64,000 nt of DNA from Actinopolymorpha singaporensis. Lineage in GTDB: Bacteria > Actinomycetota > Actinomycetes > Propionibacteriales > Actinopolymorphaceae. The first letter of the stretch is position 1. Every line of letters begins with the position of its first letter. The DNA lies in the NCBI RefSeq assembly GCF_900104745.1, contig NZ_LT629732.1, forward strand, positions 2,405,981 through 2,469,980. Direction: 5' to 3'. The notes beneath the pieces were generated by a model. It was not told the DNA's origin and searched no databases. It was given only the letters and a program-made list of their open reading frames with translations. Of this stretch, positions 34,941-43,575 are shown piece after piece. The position numbers and the translations under genes were made by a program.

Positions 34941-35857
34941 TCGTTCCCTCCGGGCATCGCGTCGGGCATCACGTCGGGCAGTACGTCGGTCAGGCGGACC
35001 GGCGCACCGATGGTGGCCGAGCGCTGCCCGGCTGCCAGGATCGCGAGCACCTCCAGCGTCGCCTGCCTGTCGATGGGAGCCGTCCCGGTCCGGGCCATTC
35101 CCACCGCCGCCGACATGGTGTTGGCGTAGAACGACTGGTAGTCGGCCACCTCGGTCTGTACGACTCCCTGAGGTCCGTACGAAGTGAGGTGGAACCCGGC
35201 CCTGGCATCGCGCAGGGTGCCGACCACGATCCGCGGCCCGGTCTCGTCCTCGATCACGGTGATGTCCCGGTCAGCGCTGCTGAACTGCTGCACCTGCGTC
35301 GCCCCTGGGCCGCGGACGGCAAGCGCGGCCTCGACCGCGTGGATGCCGTAGTTGTACCAGTCACCGGGCCCGACGCTGACCAGGGTGCTGAGCTCACCTG
35401 CGCCGTCCTGGCGGAGTACGTCCAGTTCGGATGCGAAGCGGAGTGCCGAACAGCTCATCAAAGGAGTGCTCTTCTCCTCGGCCAGCGTGAACAGAGCGAC
35501 AGCCTCGTCCACGGCGAGGGCCATCGGCTTGTCGACGTAGATCGGCACACCGGCTTCGAGGAAGGGCCGGGCCAGCTCCGGATGCAGTGCCCCGCCGTCG
35601 AAGTCGTCCAGGATCAGCGCCAGGTCGATGGTGCCGATCAGCTCGGAGGGCTCGGTCGCCACCCGGTCGATGCGGTACGTCCCGGCGAGCTCGGGCGCAG
35701 CGGAGTGCATCCCGGACAGCCCTTCCTTGCCGCTGCTCCATACGCCGACGACGCGAGCGTCCTCGACCTGCGGCGGCCCGCCGTCCACCCCGTTCAGGAG
35801 TCCGGCGAACACGCCGGCGTGGGACGTGTTGGTGCCCACGATGCCGACCCGAATCAT
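34937..35857 (-). CDS. Gfo/Idh/MocA-like oxidoreductase, divergent
   Basis: 306 residues. ATG at 35857 preceded by GGAAAGGACGCAATCG. MIRVGIVGTNTSHAGVFAGL carries an atypical GTNTSH in place of the usual GxGxxG. DKP replaces EKP (IYVDKPMALAVDEAVALF), so the active site differs from the standard family. It ends with a 4-base overlap on the next oxidoreductase. The two may catalyse successive steps or form a mixed pair, as in two-component sugar oxidation pathways; that is inference from context. Confidence 0.8.
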   Translation of the reverse strand: MIRVGIVGTNTSHAGVFAGLLNGVDGGPPQVEDARVVGVWSSGKEGLSGMHSAAPELAGTYRIDRVATEPSELIGTIDLALILDDFDGGALHPELARPFLEAGVPIYVDKPMALAVDEAVALFTLAEEKSTPLMSCSALRFASELDVLRQDGAGELSTLVSVGPGDWYNYGIHAVEAALAVRGPGATQVQQFSSADRDITVIEDETGPRIVVGTLRDARAGFHLTSYGPQGVVQTEVADYQSFYANTMSAAVGMARTGTAPIDRQATLEVLAILAAGQRSATIGAPVRLTDVLPDVMPDAMPGGNE

Positions 35858-35937
35858 CGATTGCGTCCTTTCCTGTGGCTTTCCTTGCAAGCTCTCCACC
35901 GGTCAGCTCACGAGCAGCAGGCGTACGGGAGGAGCGG

Positions 35938-36834
35938 TCATTTCATGCCGGTGACGCTGATGCCCTGGATGAAGTAGCGCTGCGCCACCATGAAGATCAC
36001 CAACGCGGGAATCGTGAAGATCATGCAGGCCGCCATCAGGGGGCCCCAGGCGACACCGTGCTCGCCGAAGAAGTTGTAGAGGCCGATGGAGAGCGTGTAG
36101 TTCTCCTGGCTGTTGAGATAGATCAACGGCAGCAGGAAGTCGGTCCAGGTCGCGACGAACTGGAAGACGGCCACCGTCGCGATCGCGGCTTTGGCCTGCG
36201 GCAGGATCAACTGCAGATACACCCGCAGCTCCGAGGCGCCGTCGATGAGACCGGCCTCCCGAAGCGAGTCCGGGATGCCGGTGAAGAACTGCCGCAGCAG
36301 GAAGATGTAGAACGGCGAACCGAAGAACGCCGGGATGATGAGCGGCCAGAGCGTCCCGACCGCGCCGAGGCGGTCCCACAGCAGGTAGAGCGGGATGAAG
36401 GTCACCTGAGCCGGCAGCATCATCGTGGCGAGCACGGTGCCGAAGACCGGCGAGCGGCCCCGCCAGTGCAGTTTGGCCAGTCCGTACGCCACCAGCGGGC
36501 AGGAGATGAGCGTGCCCGCGACGTTGAGGACGACCAGCAGAACGGTGTTGGCCAGGTAACGCAGGAACGGCATCGCGTGTACGGCTTCGGAGAAGTTCCC
36601 CAGCACCCACCGATCCGGCAGCAACCTCGGCGGCACCCGGAAGATGTCGCCGCTGGTCTTGAACGCGGTCGTGATCATGACCAGGAACGGCGCCAGGAAG
36701 GCGAGGCTGATGATGATCAGGATCAGGTGATGGGTGAGCCGTCGACCCAGATACTGCCGACGTGGCCGGGGCGCTGGTCCGCCGCTGGTGGCCGTCCCCG
36801 GTCGGCCGGCTCGCAGGACGTCACTCGCTGCCAT
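35938..36834 (-). CDS. Carbohydrate ABC transporter permease, MalG type
   Basis: 298 residues with six membrane helices. The EAA loop that contacts the ATPase is EAGLIDGASELRVYLQLILP. The C-terminus QRYFIQGISVTGMK is typical of MalG-type permeases. The start overlaps the MalF-type gene by 14 bases, so translation is probably coupled. The gap of 80 bases to the oxidoreductase genes contains no terminator. Confidence 0.92.
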   Translation of the reverse strand: MAASDVLRAGRPGTATSGGPAPRPRRQYLGRRLTHHLILIIISLAFLAPFLVMITTAFKTSGDIFRVPPRLLPDRWVLGNFSEAVHAMPFLRYLANTVLLVVLNVAGTLISCPLVAYGLAKLHWRGRSPVFGTVLATMMLPAQVTFIPLYLLWDRLGAVGTLWPLIIPAFFGSPFYIFLLRQFFTGIPDSLREAGLIDGASELRVYLQLILPQAKAAIATVAVFQFVATWTDFLLPLIYLNSQENYTLSIGLYNFFGEHGVAWGPLMAACMIFTIPALVIFMVAQRYFIQGISVTGMK

Positions 36835-37744
36835 AGTGCACCCACCGCCTCGAGGTCAGCAGGATCAACAAGGTCAGCAACCCGATCACGAGGAACAGGA
36901 TCCAGGCCATGGCGGCGGCCTGGCCCATCTTGAGGAAGACGAACGCGTTGTGGAACAGGTGCATGGTGTAGGTCAGCAATGAGTCTCCCGGCCCACCGTT
37001 GGCCCCGTTGCCTCTGCTCTGGGTCAGCAGGTAGGTCGGGGCGAAGATCTGGAGCGCCGCGATCACACCCATGATCAGCTGGAACAGAGTGACCGGGGTG
37101 AGAGCCGGCCAGGTGACGTACCAGAACCGCTGCCAGCCGTTCGCGCCGTCGACGGCGGCGGCTTCGTACAGCTGTTGCGGCACCTGTTTGAGGGCCGCGA
37201 GGTAGATCACGGCGGTGGCACCGATGCCCCACCAGATGATGATGAGCACCGCGGGTTTGGTCCACAGCGGATCGGCCAGCCAGTTGGGCTGCGGCAGGCC
37301 GACCCGGCCGAGGACCTGGTTGAGGTATCCGTACTGCGCGTTGAAGACCCAGCGCCACAGGTAGCTGGCCGTCACTACCGGCACGATCGCCGGAAGATAG
37401 ACGATCGCGCGGTACAGCGGCTGTCCCCTGACCGGGAAGTTCAGTGCCAGAGCGACCAGCAGCGCGAACGCCAGGCCGAGGGGAACGCCGATGATGGCGA
37501 GGTAGGCGGTGTTGAACACCGACCCGAGGAACTTCGGGTCCTCCAGCAGGGTCGCGTAGTTCTTCAACCCGACCCAACGCGGGGACTGGAAGAGGTTGAA
37601 CTCGGTGAAGCTGTAGTAGAGCGACACCAGGATCGGGCCGGCCATGAACACGACGAGCCCGATGATCCACGGCGAGGAGAAGGCGAACCCGGCCCACGCC
37701 GGCCGGCGGCTCGGCCGTCGCCTGGCGAGAGTTGCCTCAGCCAT
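36821..37744 (-). CDS. Carbohydrate ABC transporter permease, MalF type
   Basis: 307 residues. The first helix WIIGLVVFMAGPILVSLYYS follows an N-terminal basic patch. The EAA loop reads LYEAAAVDGANGWQRFWYVT and the last helix is AMAWILFLVIGLLTLLILLT. Six membrane helices are expected. It overlaps both neighbours: 8 bases with the binding-protein gene and 14 with the MalG gene. Forms the translocation channel with the MalG-type partner. Confidence 0.92.
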   Translation of the reverse strand: MAEATLARRRPSRRPAWAGFAFSSPWIIGLVVFMAGPILVSLYYSFTEFNLFQSPRWVGLKNYATLLEDPKFLGSVFNTAYLAIIGVPLGLAFALLVALALNFPVRGQPLYRAIVYLPAIVPVVTASYLWRWVFNAQYGYLNQVLGRVGLPQPNWLADPLWTKPAVLIIIWWGIGATAVIYLAALKQVPQQLYEAAAVDGANGWQRFWYVTWPALTPVTLFQLIMGVIAALQIFAPTYLLTQSRGNGANGGPGDSLLTYTMHLFHNAFVFLKMGQAAAMAWILFLVIGLLTLLILLTSRRWVHYGSE

Positions 37745-39032
37745 AGCTCTTGGCCGACTTGGCCACCTGGGCGTAGGCCTCGGCCGGGGTCTTGACCAAC
37801 CGGGTGATCTTGTCGTCGGCGGTGGCCAGGTCGGAGGTGTACTCCGCCAGGCTCGGCTCGCTCGGGATCGAGGTCGCGTTCTTGTTGGCCAGCAGGTCGA
37901 GGAAGAGGTCGAAGTTCTTGATCGACTTGTACGCCGGGTCCGTCAGGAGCGACTTGCGAGCCGGAAGGTTGGACAGTGTCTTGGTGAAGGACAACATCGC
38001 TTCCTTCGACACGAGGTACTTCATGAACTCCCAGGCCTCGTCGGGGTGCTGGCTGTTGCTCGGGATGAAGAACGTCCCCGGCGCGACCAGGTTGGTCTTC
38101 GCCAACTCCGGCTTGTCATCGGGATACGGGACCGGAACCACTCCCCAGTCCAGGTCAGGTGCGAACTCCTTGATGAACGACGGCTGCCATTCCCCGTCGA
38201 TCACCATCGCCAACTTGCCCTGGTAGAAGGGGTTCTGCGGCGACTGGTAGTCGCCGAAGCCGGACACGAACCGCTCGATCTCCTTGATGCCGTACTTCTT
38301 GATGACCGTGTCGACGTAGAAGTTCGCACCGGCGATGTTGCCCGGGTCCTCAGGCGTCGGCTTCCCGTTGTCGTACCACTTGCCGCCGTGGGTGACGCCC
38401 AGCAGTCGGTAGTCGGCTCCGGCACCGCTGGCTCCGGCCAGGCCCAGCTGGGTCAACCGCCCCTTGCTGTCGGTCTTGGTCAGCTTGCCGATGGCCTCGG
38501 CCCACTCGCTGGTGGTGGTCGGCGGGTTCTTCACGCCTGCCTCGGCGAACAGCTTCTTGTTGTAGAAGAGCGCTGAGTTGTTGACCGCGATCGGCAGTTG
38601 GTAGACCTGGCCCTTGTACCGGCACTGCGCCATCGAGGAGTCGGTGAAGTCGCCAAGGTCGAACGAGTCCTTCTTGATGTACTCGTCGAGGGACTTGATG
38701 ACGCCCTTCTCCGCCCAGGCGCCGGTGGCGCTCCCGAAGTTGTCGGAGATGTCGAACGCGCCCTTGCTCCCGGTCATCGCGGCCAGCTGGGCCTGCGCGT
38801 CCGGGTTCGACACTCCCTTGACGACGATCTTGGACTGGCTCTGGTTGAACTTCTTGATCACCTTCTCCAGCGCCTTCGCCTCCTGCCCGGTCCACAGGTA
38901 GGAGAACCGAAGCGTGACCTTCCCGCCGGACGAGGAGGAGTCGCTGGAACACGCAGCCAGACCGCTGAGACCTGCCGCGGCGATGCCCATTCCTACAAAA
39001 CGCCGACGGGAGAGTTGACCTGCTCCAGACAT
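37737..39032 (-). CDS. Sugar ABC transporter substrate-binding lipoprotein
   Basis: 431 residues; ATG at 39032 after GGAAGGTTCCC. The export signal has both a twin-arginine motif (SRRRFVGMGIAAAG) and a lipobox (LSGLAAC, Cys28), so it is probably a Tat-exported lipoprotein. The mature protein is a family 1 extracellular solute-binding protein: TLRFSYLWTGQEAKALEKVI, IAVNNSALFYNKKLFAEAGV, GKLAMVIDGEWQPSFIKEFA, and a helical C-terminal HPDEAWEFMKYLVSKEA. It captures an oligosaccharide or monosaccharide for the two permeases downstream. It heads the operon, and the candidate operators lie immediately upstream. Confidence 0.9.
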   Translation of the reverse strand: MSGAGQLSRRRFVGMGIAAAGLSGLAACSSDSSSSGGKVTLRFSYLWTGQEAKALEKVIKKFNQSQSKIVVKGVSNPDAQAQLAAMTGSKGAFDISDNFGSATGAWAEKGVIKSLDEYIKKDSFDLGDFTDSSMAQCRYKGQVYQLPIAVNNSALFYNKKLFAEAGVKNPPTTTSEWAEAIGKLTKTDSKGRLTQLGLAGASGAGADYRLLGVTHGGKWYDNGKPTPEDPGNIAGANFYVDTVIKKYGIKEIERFVSGFGDYQSPQNPFYQGKLAMVIDGEWQPSFIKEFAPDLDWGVVPVPYPDDKPELAKTNLVAPGTFFIPSNSQHPDEAWEFMKYLVSKEAMLSFTKTLSNLPARKSLLTDPAYKSIKNFDLFLDLLANKNATSIPSEPSLAEYTSDLATADDKITRLVKTPAEAYAQVAKSAKSYG

Positions 39033-39062
39033 GGGAACCTTCCGAGAGTTCGTCTGTGGAGA

Positions 39063-39078
39063 CGTCAGCATGCTGACG
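39063..39078. promoter_or_regulatory. Perfect 16-bp palindrome upstream of the sugar ABC operon
   Basis: CGTCAGCATGCTGACG is fully self-complementary and lies 31 bases before the start codon of the binding-protein gene. Perfect even palindromes of this length are typical operator sites. Its regulator could be the operon's own GntR protein or a LacI-type protein; this is inference. Confidence 0.65.
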
Positions 39079-39406
39079 CTAGCCTCGATGGATCAGGGAG
39101 TGGTCTGTACCAATGGGGGGTAGTCGATCGTGAAACGTGGAGGGGAAGGTCACGGCCTGTGGTCATGGGCTGCCCGCCCGACGGCGTCGTCGGGCCGCAA
39201 CGGCTGCGTCGTCTGCGGCCCACCTGGGCTCGACCATTCGACCTCTTTGGAGAAGCTTGGTACCTACCAATTCAGTGGCCGATTCTGGATGATCGGTCCA
39301 TGACAGGTCAAGGGGCCAAGCGAGGTCGTCTCGGTCCTTGTTACCTACGGCTCGAAGATGTGGACCCCGCGGCCCGCAACCAACCGATGGCCTGAGTCCC
39401 GGACGA
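39079..39406. other. Intergenic stretch upstream of the sugar ABC operon
   Basis: No supported gene. It holds the candidate operators and a further inverted repeat TTGGTA-CC-TACCAA at 39257-39270, which also carries TACC half-sites. The operon promoter must be here, but -35/-10 boxes are not obvious. Confidence 0.5.
39102..39111. promoter_or_regulatory. GGT-N4-ACC element, candidate GntR/UTRA operator
   Basis: GGTCTGTACC matches the GGT-N4-ACC shape of HutC-subfamily GntR operators (consensus like GGTCTAGACC). It lies about 70 bases upstream of the operon's first start codon, and the regulator is encoded at the operon's 3' end. Confidence 0.45.
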
Positions 39407-39982
39407 TCACCGCTCGTCTGCGGTCGGCGCCCGCCCGCCGCCCGCGGCGCCGTTCCGCCGGGCGGTTCGCTGTGCGAGTTCGGCCTCGAGGACGGTAGGT
39501 GACCGGCCGTTCGTGAACAACCATCCGAGGCCGATGCCGGCGAGACCGCTGACAGGGGCGACGTACTGCGCGGCAACGGTGGGGTCGTGCTCGATCAGCG
39601 CCCAGATCACCATGGCCAGGACGCCCACGACCAGCAGGATCGTGATGGCTATGCGGGCGGCGTCGATGCGTGCGTAGTGGCTGCTCGGGCCGCCCCCTCG
39701 GGGTGGTGGAGGTGGCGGTGACACTTGTACGGCATGCTCTGCCGCGATCGCGAGAACTCGGGCTGTCTCCTCGGCGTCCGTCGCACTCATGAGCAATCGG
39801 CCGACTGCCTGCTCGGCGGCCGTCTGCTGCCGCATCACGGGCTCGACGGAATAGTTTCCGAACAGTCCTCGGACGCCGCGCTCGGGAACCTCCCGCCAGC
39901 CGACGAGAATGCTGCTCCCGGTGAGATCAGGGTTCGTCTGCTTCTGAAGACCTGTCACCTCGGCCTCGCGGCTTGAGTTCAT
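39407..39982 (-). CDS. Small membrane protein of unknown function
   Basis: 191 residues; ATG at 39982 with AGGAGACGAGAACTCG upstream. The N-terminal cytosolic part (WREVPERGVRGLFGNYSVEP, TDAEETARVLAIAAEHAVQV) is followed by a PPPPPPRGGG linker. Two membrane helices come next (AARIAITILLVVGVLAMVIW and VAPVSGLAGIGLGWLFTNG), then a basic C-terminal tail. I do not recognise a named family. It stands alone. Confidence 0.7.
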   Translation of the reverse strand: MNSSREAEVTGLQKQTNPDLTGSSILVGWREVPERGVRGLFGNYSVEPVMRQQTAAEQAVGRLLMSATDAEETARVLAIAAEHAVQVSPPPPPPRGGGPSSHYARIDAARIAITILLVVGVLAMVIWALIEHDPTVAAQYVAPVSGLAGIGLGWLFTNGRSPTVLEAELAQRTARRNGAAGGGRAPTADER

Positions 39983-40305
39983 CGAGTTCTCGTCTCCTGG
40001 CTTCGGAGATGCGCGACCCCATCCACTGGGCACATGGTGATCGCGGAGACGAAGAGGGTCAAGTTCGACTCCTGGCGCCGGTCCAGGAGCAGTCGGAGGC
40101 TTCGAGTGAGTCAGCGATTACTGCCGGAGGGGCACTGCGCGGGGGAAACTTCCGGCGCGTGTTGTCGATGCCCGGCCGGTAAAGACTTGTACAATCCTTC
40201 GACGCGAGTCGATGCTCCCGACCTCTCGTCAAGCCCCGCTTGCGGGCCGGCACACGCGGAGGACGCCGACCTACCGACAACGGAGCTCGCGGGAAGGGCC
40301 GGACA
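39983..40305. other. Intergenic stretch between divergent genes
   Basis: No supported gene. A sequence near 40040-40100 slightly resembles a tRNA T-arm but has no matching acceptor stem. The divergent promoters of the membrane-protein gene and the DrrAB-type transporter should be here. Confidence 0.5.
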
Positions 40306-41304
40306 GTGAAAGAGATGATTCGTGCCGCCGGGTTGGTGAAGCGGTACAAGGCGGTGGAGGCCCTTGCCGGCCTCGACCTCACCGTTCCCGAGGGCCGGGT
40401 GCTGGCGCTGCTGGGGCCGAACGGCGCCGGCAAGACGACCGCCGTACGCATCCTGGCCACGCTTCTGGAGCCGGACGAGGGGACCGCCGAGGTCGCCGGA
40501 GTGGACGTACGGAAGGACCCCGACGGCGTACGCTCGCGGATCGGGCTGTCCGGCCAGTATGCCGCCGTCGACGAGTACCTCACCGGCTACGAGAACCTCG
40601 AGATGGTCGGCCGGCTCTACGGACTCGGCAAGGCGAGGTCCGGCCGTCGGGCGAGGGAGCTGCTGGAGCGGTTCGACCTGGCCGACGCCGGCGACCGGCC
40701 GTCGAAGACCTACTCGGGCGGGATGCGGCGTCGCCTCGACCTGGCCGGCGCGCTGGTCGCGGAGCCTCCGGTTCTGATCCTCGACGAGCCCACGACCGGG
40801 CTCGACGTACGTGCCAGGCAGCAGATGTGGGACGTCATCCGCAGTCTGGTGGATGCCGGTTCGACCCTGCTCCTCACCACGCAGTACCTCGAGGAGGCCG
40901 ACCGTCTCGCACACGACATCCTCGTCATCGACCACGGCCGCGCCATCGCGCACGGAACCGCCGACGAGCTGAAGGCACAGGTGGGTGGCGAGCGGATCGA
41001 GCTCCTGCTGGCCGACCCCGCCGACCGGTCACGAGCCTGCGAGGCGCTCGCCGCGGTCGCGGTCGGGGAAGTGCAGGTCGACGACAACGGCCGTGGCCTC
41101 ACCGTCGCGGTGGCGGGCGGTGCGCCGGCGTTGCGGAGGGTGCTGGGCGACCTGGAGTCCGCCGACGTACGAGTACTCGACGTCGGTCTGCGCCGGCCCA
41201 CCCTCGACGACGTGTTCCTGAGCCTCACCGGACACGCCGCCGACGAGGTGGGGGAGCCCGCCGGCTCCGACAAGAGGCAGGAACAACCGGAGGTGGCGCG
41301 ATGA
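40306..41304 (+). CDS. Daunorubicin-resistance-type (DrrA-like) ABC transporter ATP-binding protein
   Basis: 332 residues; GTG at 40306 after GGGAAGGGCC. Walker A LGPNGAGKTTAVRI (37-50), signature YSGGMRRRLDLAGAL (136-150), Walker B VLILDEPTTGLD (156-167). A C-terminal DrrA-associated domain is present with GLRRPTLDDVFLSLTGHAAD, the motif typical of this subfamily and needed for the DrrB partner. It ends with an ATGA overlap on the permease gene. Exports a drug or lipid-like compound; the substrate is unknown. Confidence 0.92.
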   Translation: MKEMIRAAGLVKRYKAVEALAGLDLTVPEGRVLALLGPNGAGKTTAVRILATLLEPDEGTAEVAGVDVRKDPDGVRSRIGLSGQYAAVDEYLTGYENLEMVGRLYGLGKARSGRRARELLERFDLADAGDRPSKTYSGGMRRRLDLAGALVAEPPVLILDEPTTGLDVRARQQMWDVIRSLVDAGSTLLLTTQYLEEADRLAHDILVIDHGRAIAHGTADELKAQVGGERIELLLADPADRSRACEALAAVAVGEVQVDDNGRGLTVAVAGGAPALRRVLGDLESADVRVLDVGLRRPTLDDVFLSLTGHAADEVGEPAGSDKRQEQPEVAR

Positions 41305-42110
41305 GCAGCGGACCCGTCGGAGCGGTTGTGGACGGCTGGATCGTCGCTCGCCGCAACCTGATCAAGATCAAGCGCGTCCCCGACATTCTCGTGTTCGTGC
41401 TGATCTCGCCGATCATGTTCGTGCTCCTGTTCGCGTTCGTGTTCGGCGGTGCCATCGATCCCGGTGGCGCGGTGCCGTACCGCGAGTTCCTGATCGGCGG
41501 CATCTTCGCCCAGACCGTCGTGTTCGGCGCGACGTTCACCGGTGCGGGGCTCGCCGAGGACATGCAGAAGGGCATCATCGATCGGTTCCGGTCGCTGCCG
41601 ATGTCCCGGTCGGCAGTGCTCACCGGGCGTACGACGTCCGACGTCGCGTACAACGTGCTGTCCCTCATCATCATGGGATCCACCGGCCTGTTGATCGGCT
41701 GGCGGATCCGCGAGGGGATTCTCAAGGCGCTGCTCGCGTTTGCTCTCCTGTTGTTGTTCGCCTACGCGATCAGTTGGGTGATGGCGTACGTCGGACTGCT
41801 GGTGCCGAGCCCGGAGGTCATCAACAACGCGTCGTTCATCGTGATCTTCCCGTTGACCTTCGTGTCCAACGCGTTCGTACCCACCGAGTCCTTCGCGAGC
41901 GGCCTGCGAGTCTTCGTGGAGTGGAACCCCGTCTCCGCGGTGACACAGGCATCACGTGAGCTGTTCGGCAACGTCGACCCGCGCGGACCGGCTCCCGACT
42001 CCTGGGCGCTGCAGCACCCGGTGATCTACACCCTTGCGTGGGTCGTGCTGATCCTGCTCGTGTTCGTGCCACTGTCGGTACGCCAGTTCCAGAAGTCCAG
42101 CCGCCGCTGA
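41301..42110 (+). CDS. DrrB-like ABC transporter permease (ABC-2 type)
   Basis: 269 residues; ATG at 41301 overlapping the ATPase stop by four bases. ABC-2 permease with six helices: ILVFVLISPIMFVLLFAFVF near the start, IFAQTVVFGATFTGAGLAED, KALLAFALLLLFAYAISWVM, and the family segment FPLTFVSNAFVPTESF, then AWVVLILLVFVPLSVRQFQ. Together with the preceding ATPase it makes a two-gene exporter of the daunorubicin-resistance class. Confidence 0.92.
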   Translation: MSSGPVGAVVDGWIVARRNLIKIKRVPDILVFVLISPIMFVLLFAFVFGGAIDPGGAVPYREFLIGGIFAQTVVFGATFTGAGLAEDMQKGIIDRFRSLPMSRSAVLTGRTTSDVAYNVLSLIIMGSTGLLIGWRIREGILKALLAFALLLLFAYAISWVMAYVGLLVPSPEVINNASFIVIFPLTFVSNAFVPTESFASGLRVFVEWNPVSAVTQASRELFGNVDPRGPAPDSWALQHPVIYTLAWVVLILLVFVPLSVRQFQKSSRR

Positions 42111-42146
42111 CCTTCTCGGCGTCGCATCCGGGCGTTCGCGGTTTGC

Positions 42147-43052
42147 TCAGCCGAGGTAGAGGTTTCTGTGTGCGGCGACGAACGCCTCTATGGTCTGCGG
42201 TGGTACGCCCGTCACGCGTTCGACGTCGGAGGACGCGCGGTCGTAGCGGTTCTCACGGTGTAACCGGGCCATGGTGGCGATGTGGTCTTCGACGTGCGGG
42301 GGCAGGCCCAGCTTCGAGAGCACCTCGCTCTCCCATCGGTCCGGCGGCACGTCCACGTAGGAGATGGGACGCCCAAGAGCCCGGGAGAACTCCTCGGCCA
42401 GCTCTGTCATGTCGACCGTGCGCGGCCCGGTCAGCTCGTAGACGTGCCCAATGTGCGGAGCGGGGTCACGGAGCACGGTGGCGACCACCCTGGCTACGTC
42501 TTCGATGGCGACCGGCGACGTCCGTCCTGTCCCGAACGGCAACGCGACCGTGTCGTTCTTCCGGATCGACTGGGCCGCCAGGCTGGTGAACAGGGGATTG
42601 TCGAGGAACGACGTCGGCCGAACATGGACCACCGGCAGGCCCGACCAGTTGAGTACCTGTTCTGCCAGCCACTGCAGCCGCTGCTGGCGTGACTCCGTCG
42701 TACTGGTGGCGGTCATCTGCGACACGGTCATCTGCGACAGGTCGACCAGGCCGGCCAGCTGTCCGTGCGTGCGGGCCACGGTCGCGACCACCGTCGCTGC
42801 CAGTAGATGGTCCGGTGACACGGGCATGGCGAAGTACATCCGTGCCACGTCCTCCAGGGCGGCGGCGACGCTCTCAGGCCGGGTGAGGTCACCGACGACG
42901 ACCTCCGCGCCGAGCGCACGCAACCTGGCCGCGCGGTCGTCGTCGCGGCGGACCATGACGCGTACCGGCACCTCCTGCGCGCGGAGCAAGGAGAGGACAG
43001 CGTGTCCCACGCCTCCGGGTCCGGGGAGGAGAACCAGCTCGCCGGCAACCAT
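42147..43052 (-). CDS. NmrA-like NAD(P)-binding protein (atypical SDR)
   Basis: 301 residues; ATG at 43052 after GGGAGATCAACCG. The cofactor loop is GPGGVGHAVLSLLRAQEVPV, with GPGGVG replacing the usual GATGxxG. The atypical-SDR pattern continues: VVGDLTRPESVAAALEDVAR, WLAEQVLNWSGLPVVHVRPT, and the YELTGPRTVDMTELAEEFSR segment of NmrA/NAD(P)H-azoreductase-like proteins. Acts as a redox sensor or quinone-oxidoreductase-like enzyme; function not resolved. Convergent with the DrrB-like gene. Confidence 0.85.
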   Translation of the reverse strand: MVAGELVLLPGPGGVGHAVLSLLRAQEVPVRVMVRRDDDRAARLRALGAEVVVGDLTRPESVAAALEDVARMYFAMPVSPDHLLAATVVATVARTHGQLAGLVDLSQMTVSQMTATSTTESRQQRLQWLAEQVLNWSGLPVVHVRPTSFLDNPLFTSLAAQSIRKNDTVALPFGTGRTSPVAIEDVARVVATVLRDPAPHIGHVYELTGPRTVDMTELAEEFSRALGRPISYVDVPPDRWESEVLSKLGLPPHVEDHIATMARLHRENRYDRASSDVERVTGVPPQTIEAFVAAHRNLYLG

Positions 43053-43348
43053 CGGTTGATCTCCCTCGCCACGTACGGATCCGAATTCGGTGTCAATCCA
43101 GCATTGCAGGAGTGCGGTGTGGATGGTGATGTCGTCGCGACCGGAAGAACTGATCGGTTTCCTGAAGGCACAGGCCGTCCGGCTGGACGATGATCAGAAC
43201 GTCCCGAGCGGTCGGCCCGCCTCCAACGGGCGGTCGCCCGTTGGAGGACGCTTCGTCCCCCCTTGTCCGACAGGTGCGAATGAGACGCGGACGAAGGAGC
43301 GCGGGGCGATCAGCACGGGTGCCTGGGCGCCTTGGCGCGGCATGCCGG
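43053..43348. other. Intergenic stretch with a perfect hairpin
   Basis: No supported gene. A plus-strand segment near 43130-43190 (SSRPEELIGFLKAQAVRLDD) has coding character for about 20 codons only and may be a gene fragment. The 12-bp perfect inverted repeat is listed separately. Confidence 0.45.
43220..43247. repeat. Perfect 12-bp inverted repeat
   Basis: CCTCCAACGGGC, loop GGTC, GCCCGTTGGAGG. It is a strong hairpin but has no U-run on either side. It could be a degenerate terminator, an operator or a remnant of a mobile repeat. Nearest genes are the NmrA-like gene (start at 43052) and a truncated PPOX gene. Confidence 0.7.
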
Positions 43349-43531
43349 TCAGCCGACGCCGACCGTCAGGTTACGTGCCTTGCGTACGCCGGGACCGGTG
43401 AAGAAGACGATCCGCTCGCCGTGCGCGCCGACGTAGATCGGCGTGCTGTGCGGCGATCCGTCGGGGAGGACGGTGGCGAGGTGAGCGATCGAGGCGCCGT
43501 CGAGTACGCGGCGAACGTCGACATCAAGCAT
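43349..43531 (-). pseudogene. N-terminal fragment of a pyridoxamine-5'-phosphate-oxidase-fold (PPOX) protein
   Basis: 60 residues from ATG at 43531 (AAGGAGCACAGTC upstream). VRRVLDGASIAHLATVLPDG then SPHSTPIYVGAHGERIVFFT and GPGVRKARNL is the standard start of F420/FMN-dependent PPOX-fold proteins of about 130-145 residues. The frame stops after TVGVG, so the second half is missing. Ribosome site and start are intact, so a stub could still be made. Confidence 0.7.
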
Positions 43532-43575
43532 GACTGTGCTCCTTCAGCAGTGGTTGAGGTGGCTGAGTAGGCGGA

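Noticed and set aside
40040-40110. A tRNA-like T-arm (AAGTTCGACTCCTG)
   Set aside because: The stem pairs poorly and no matching acceptor or anticodon arm is found within 90 bases upstream.
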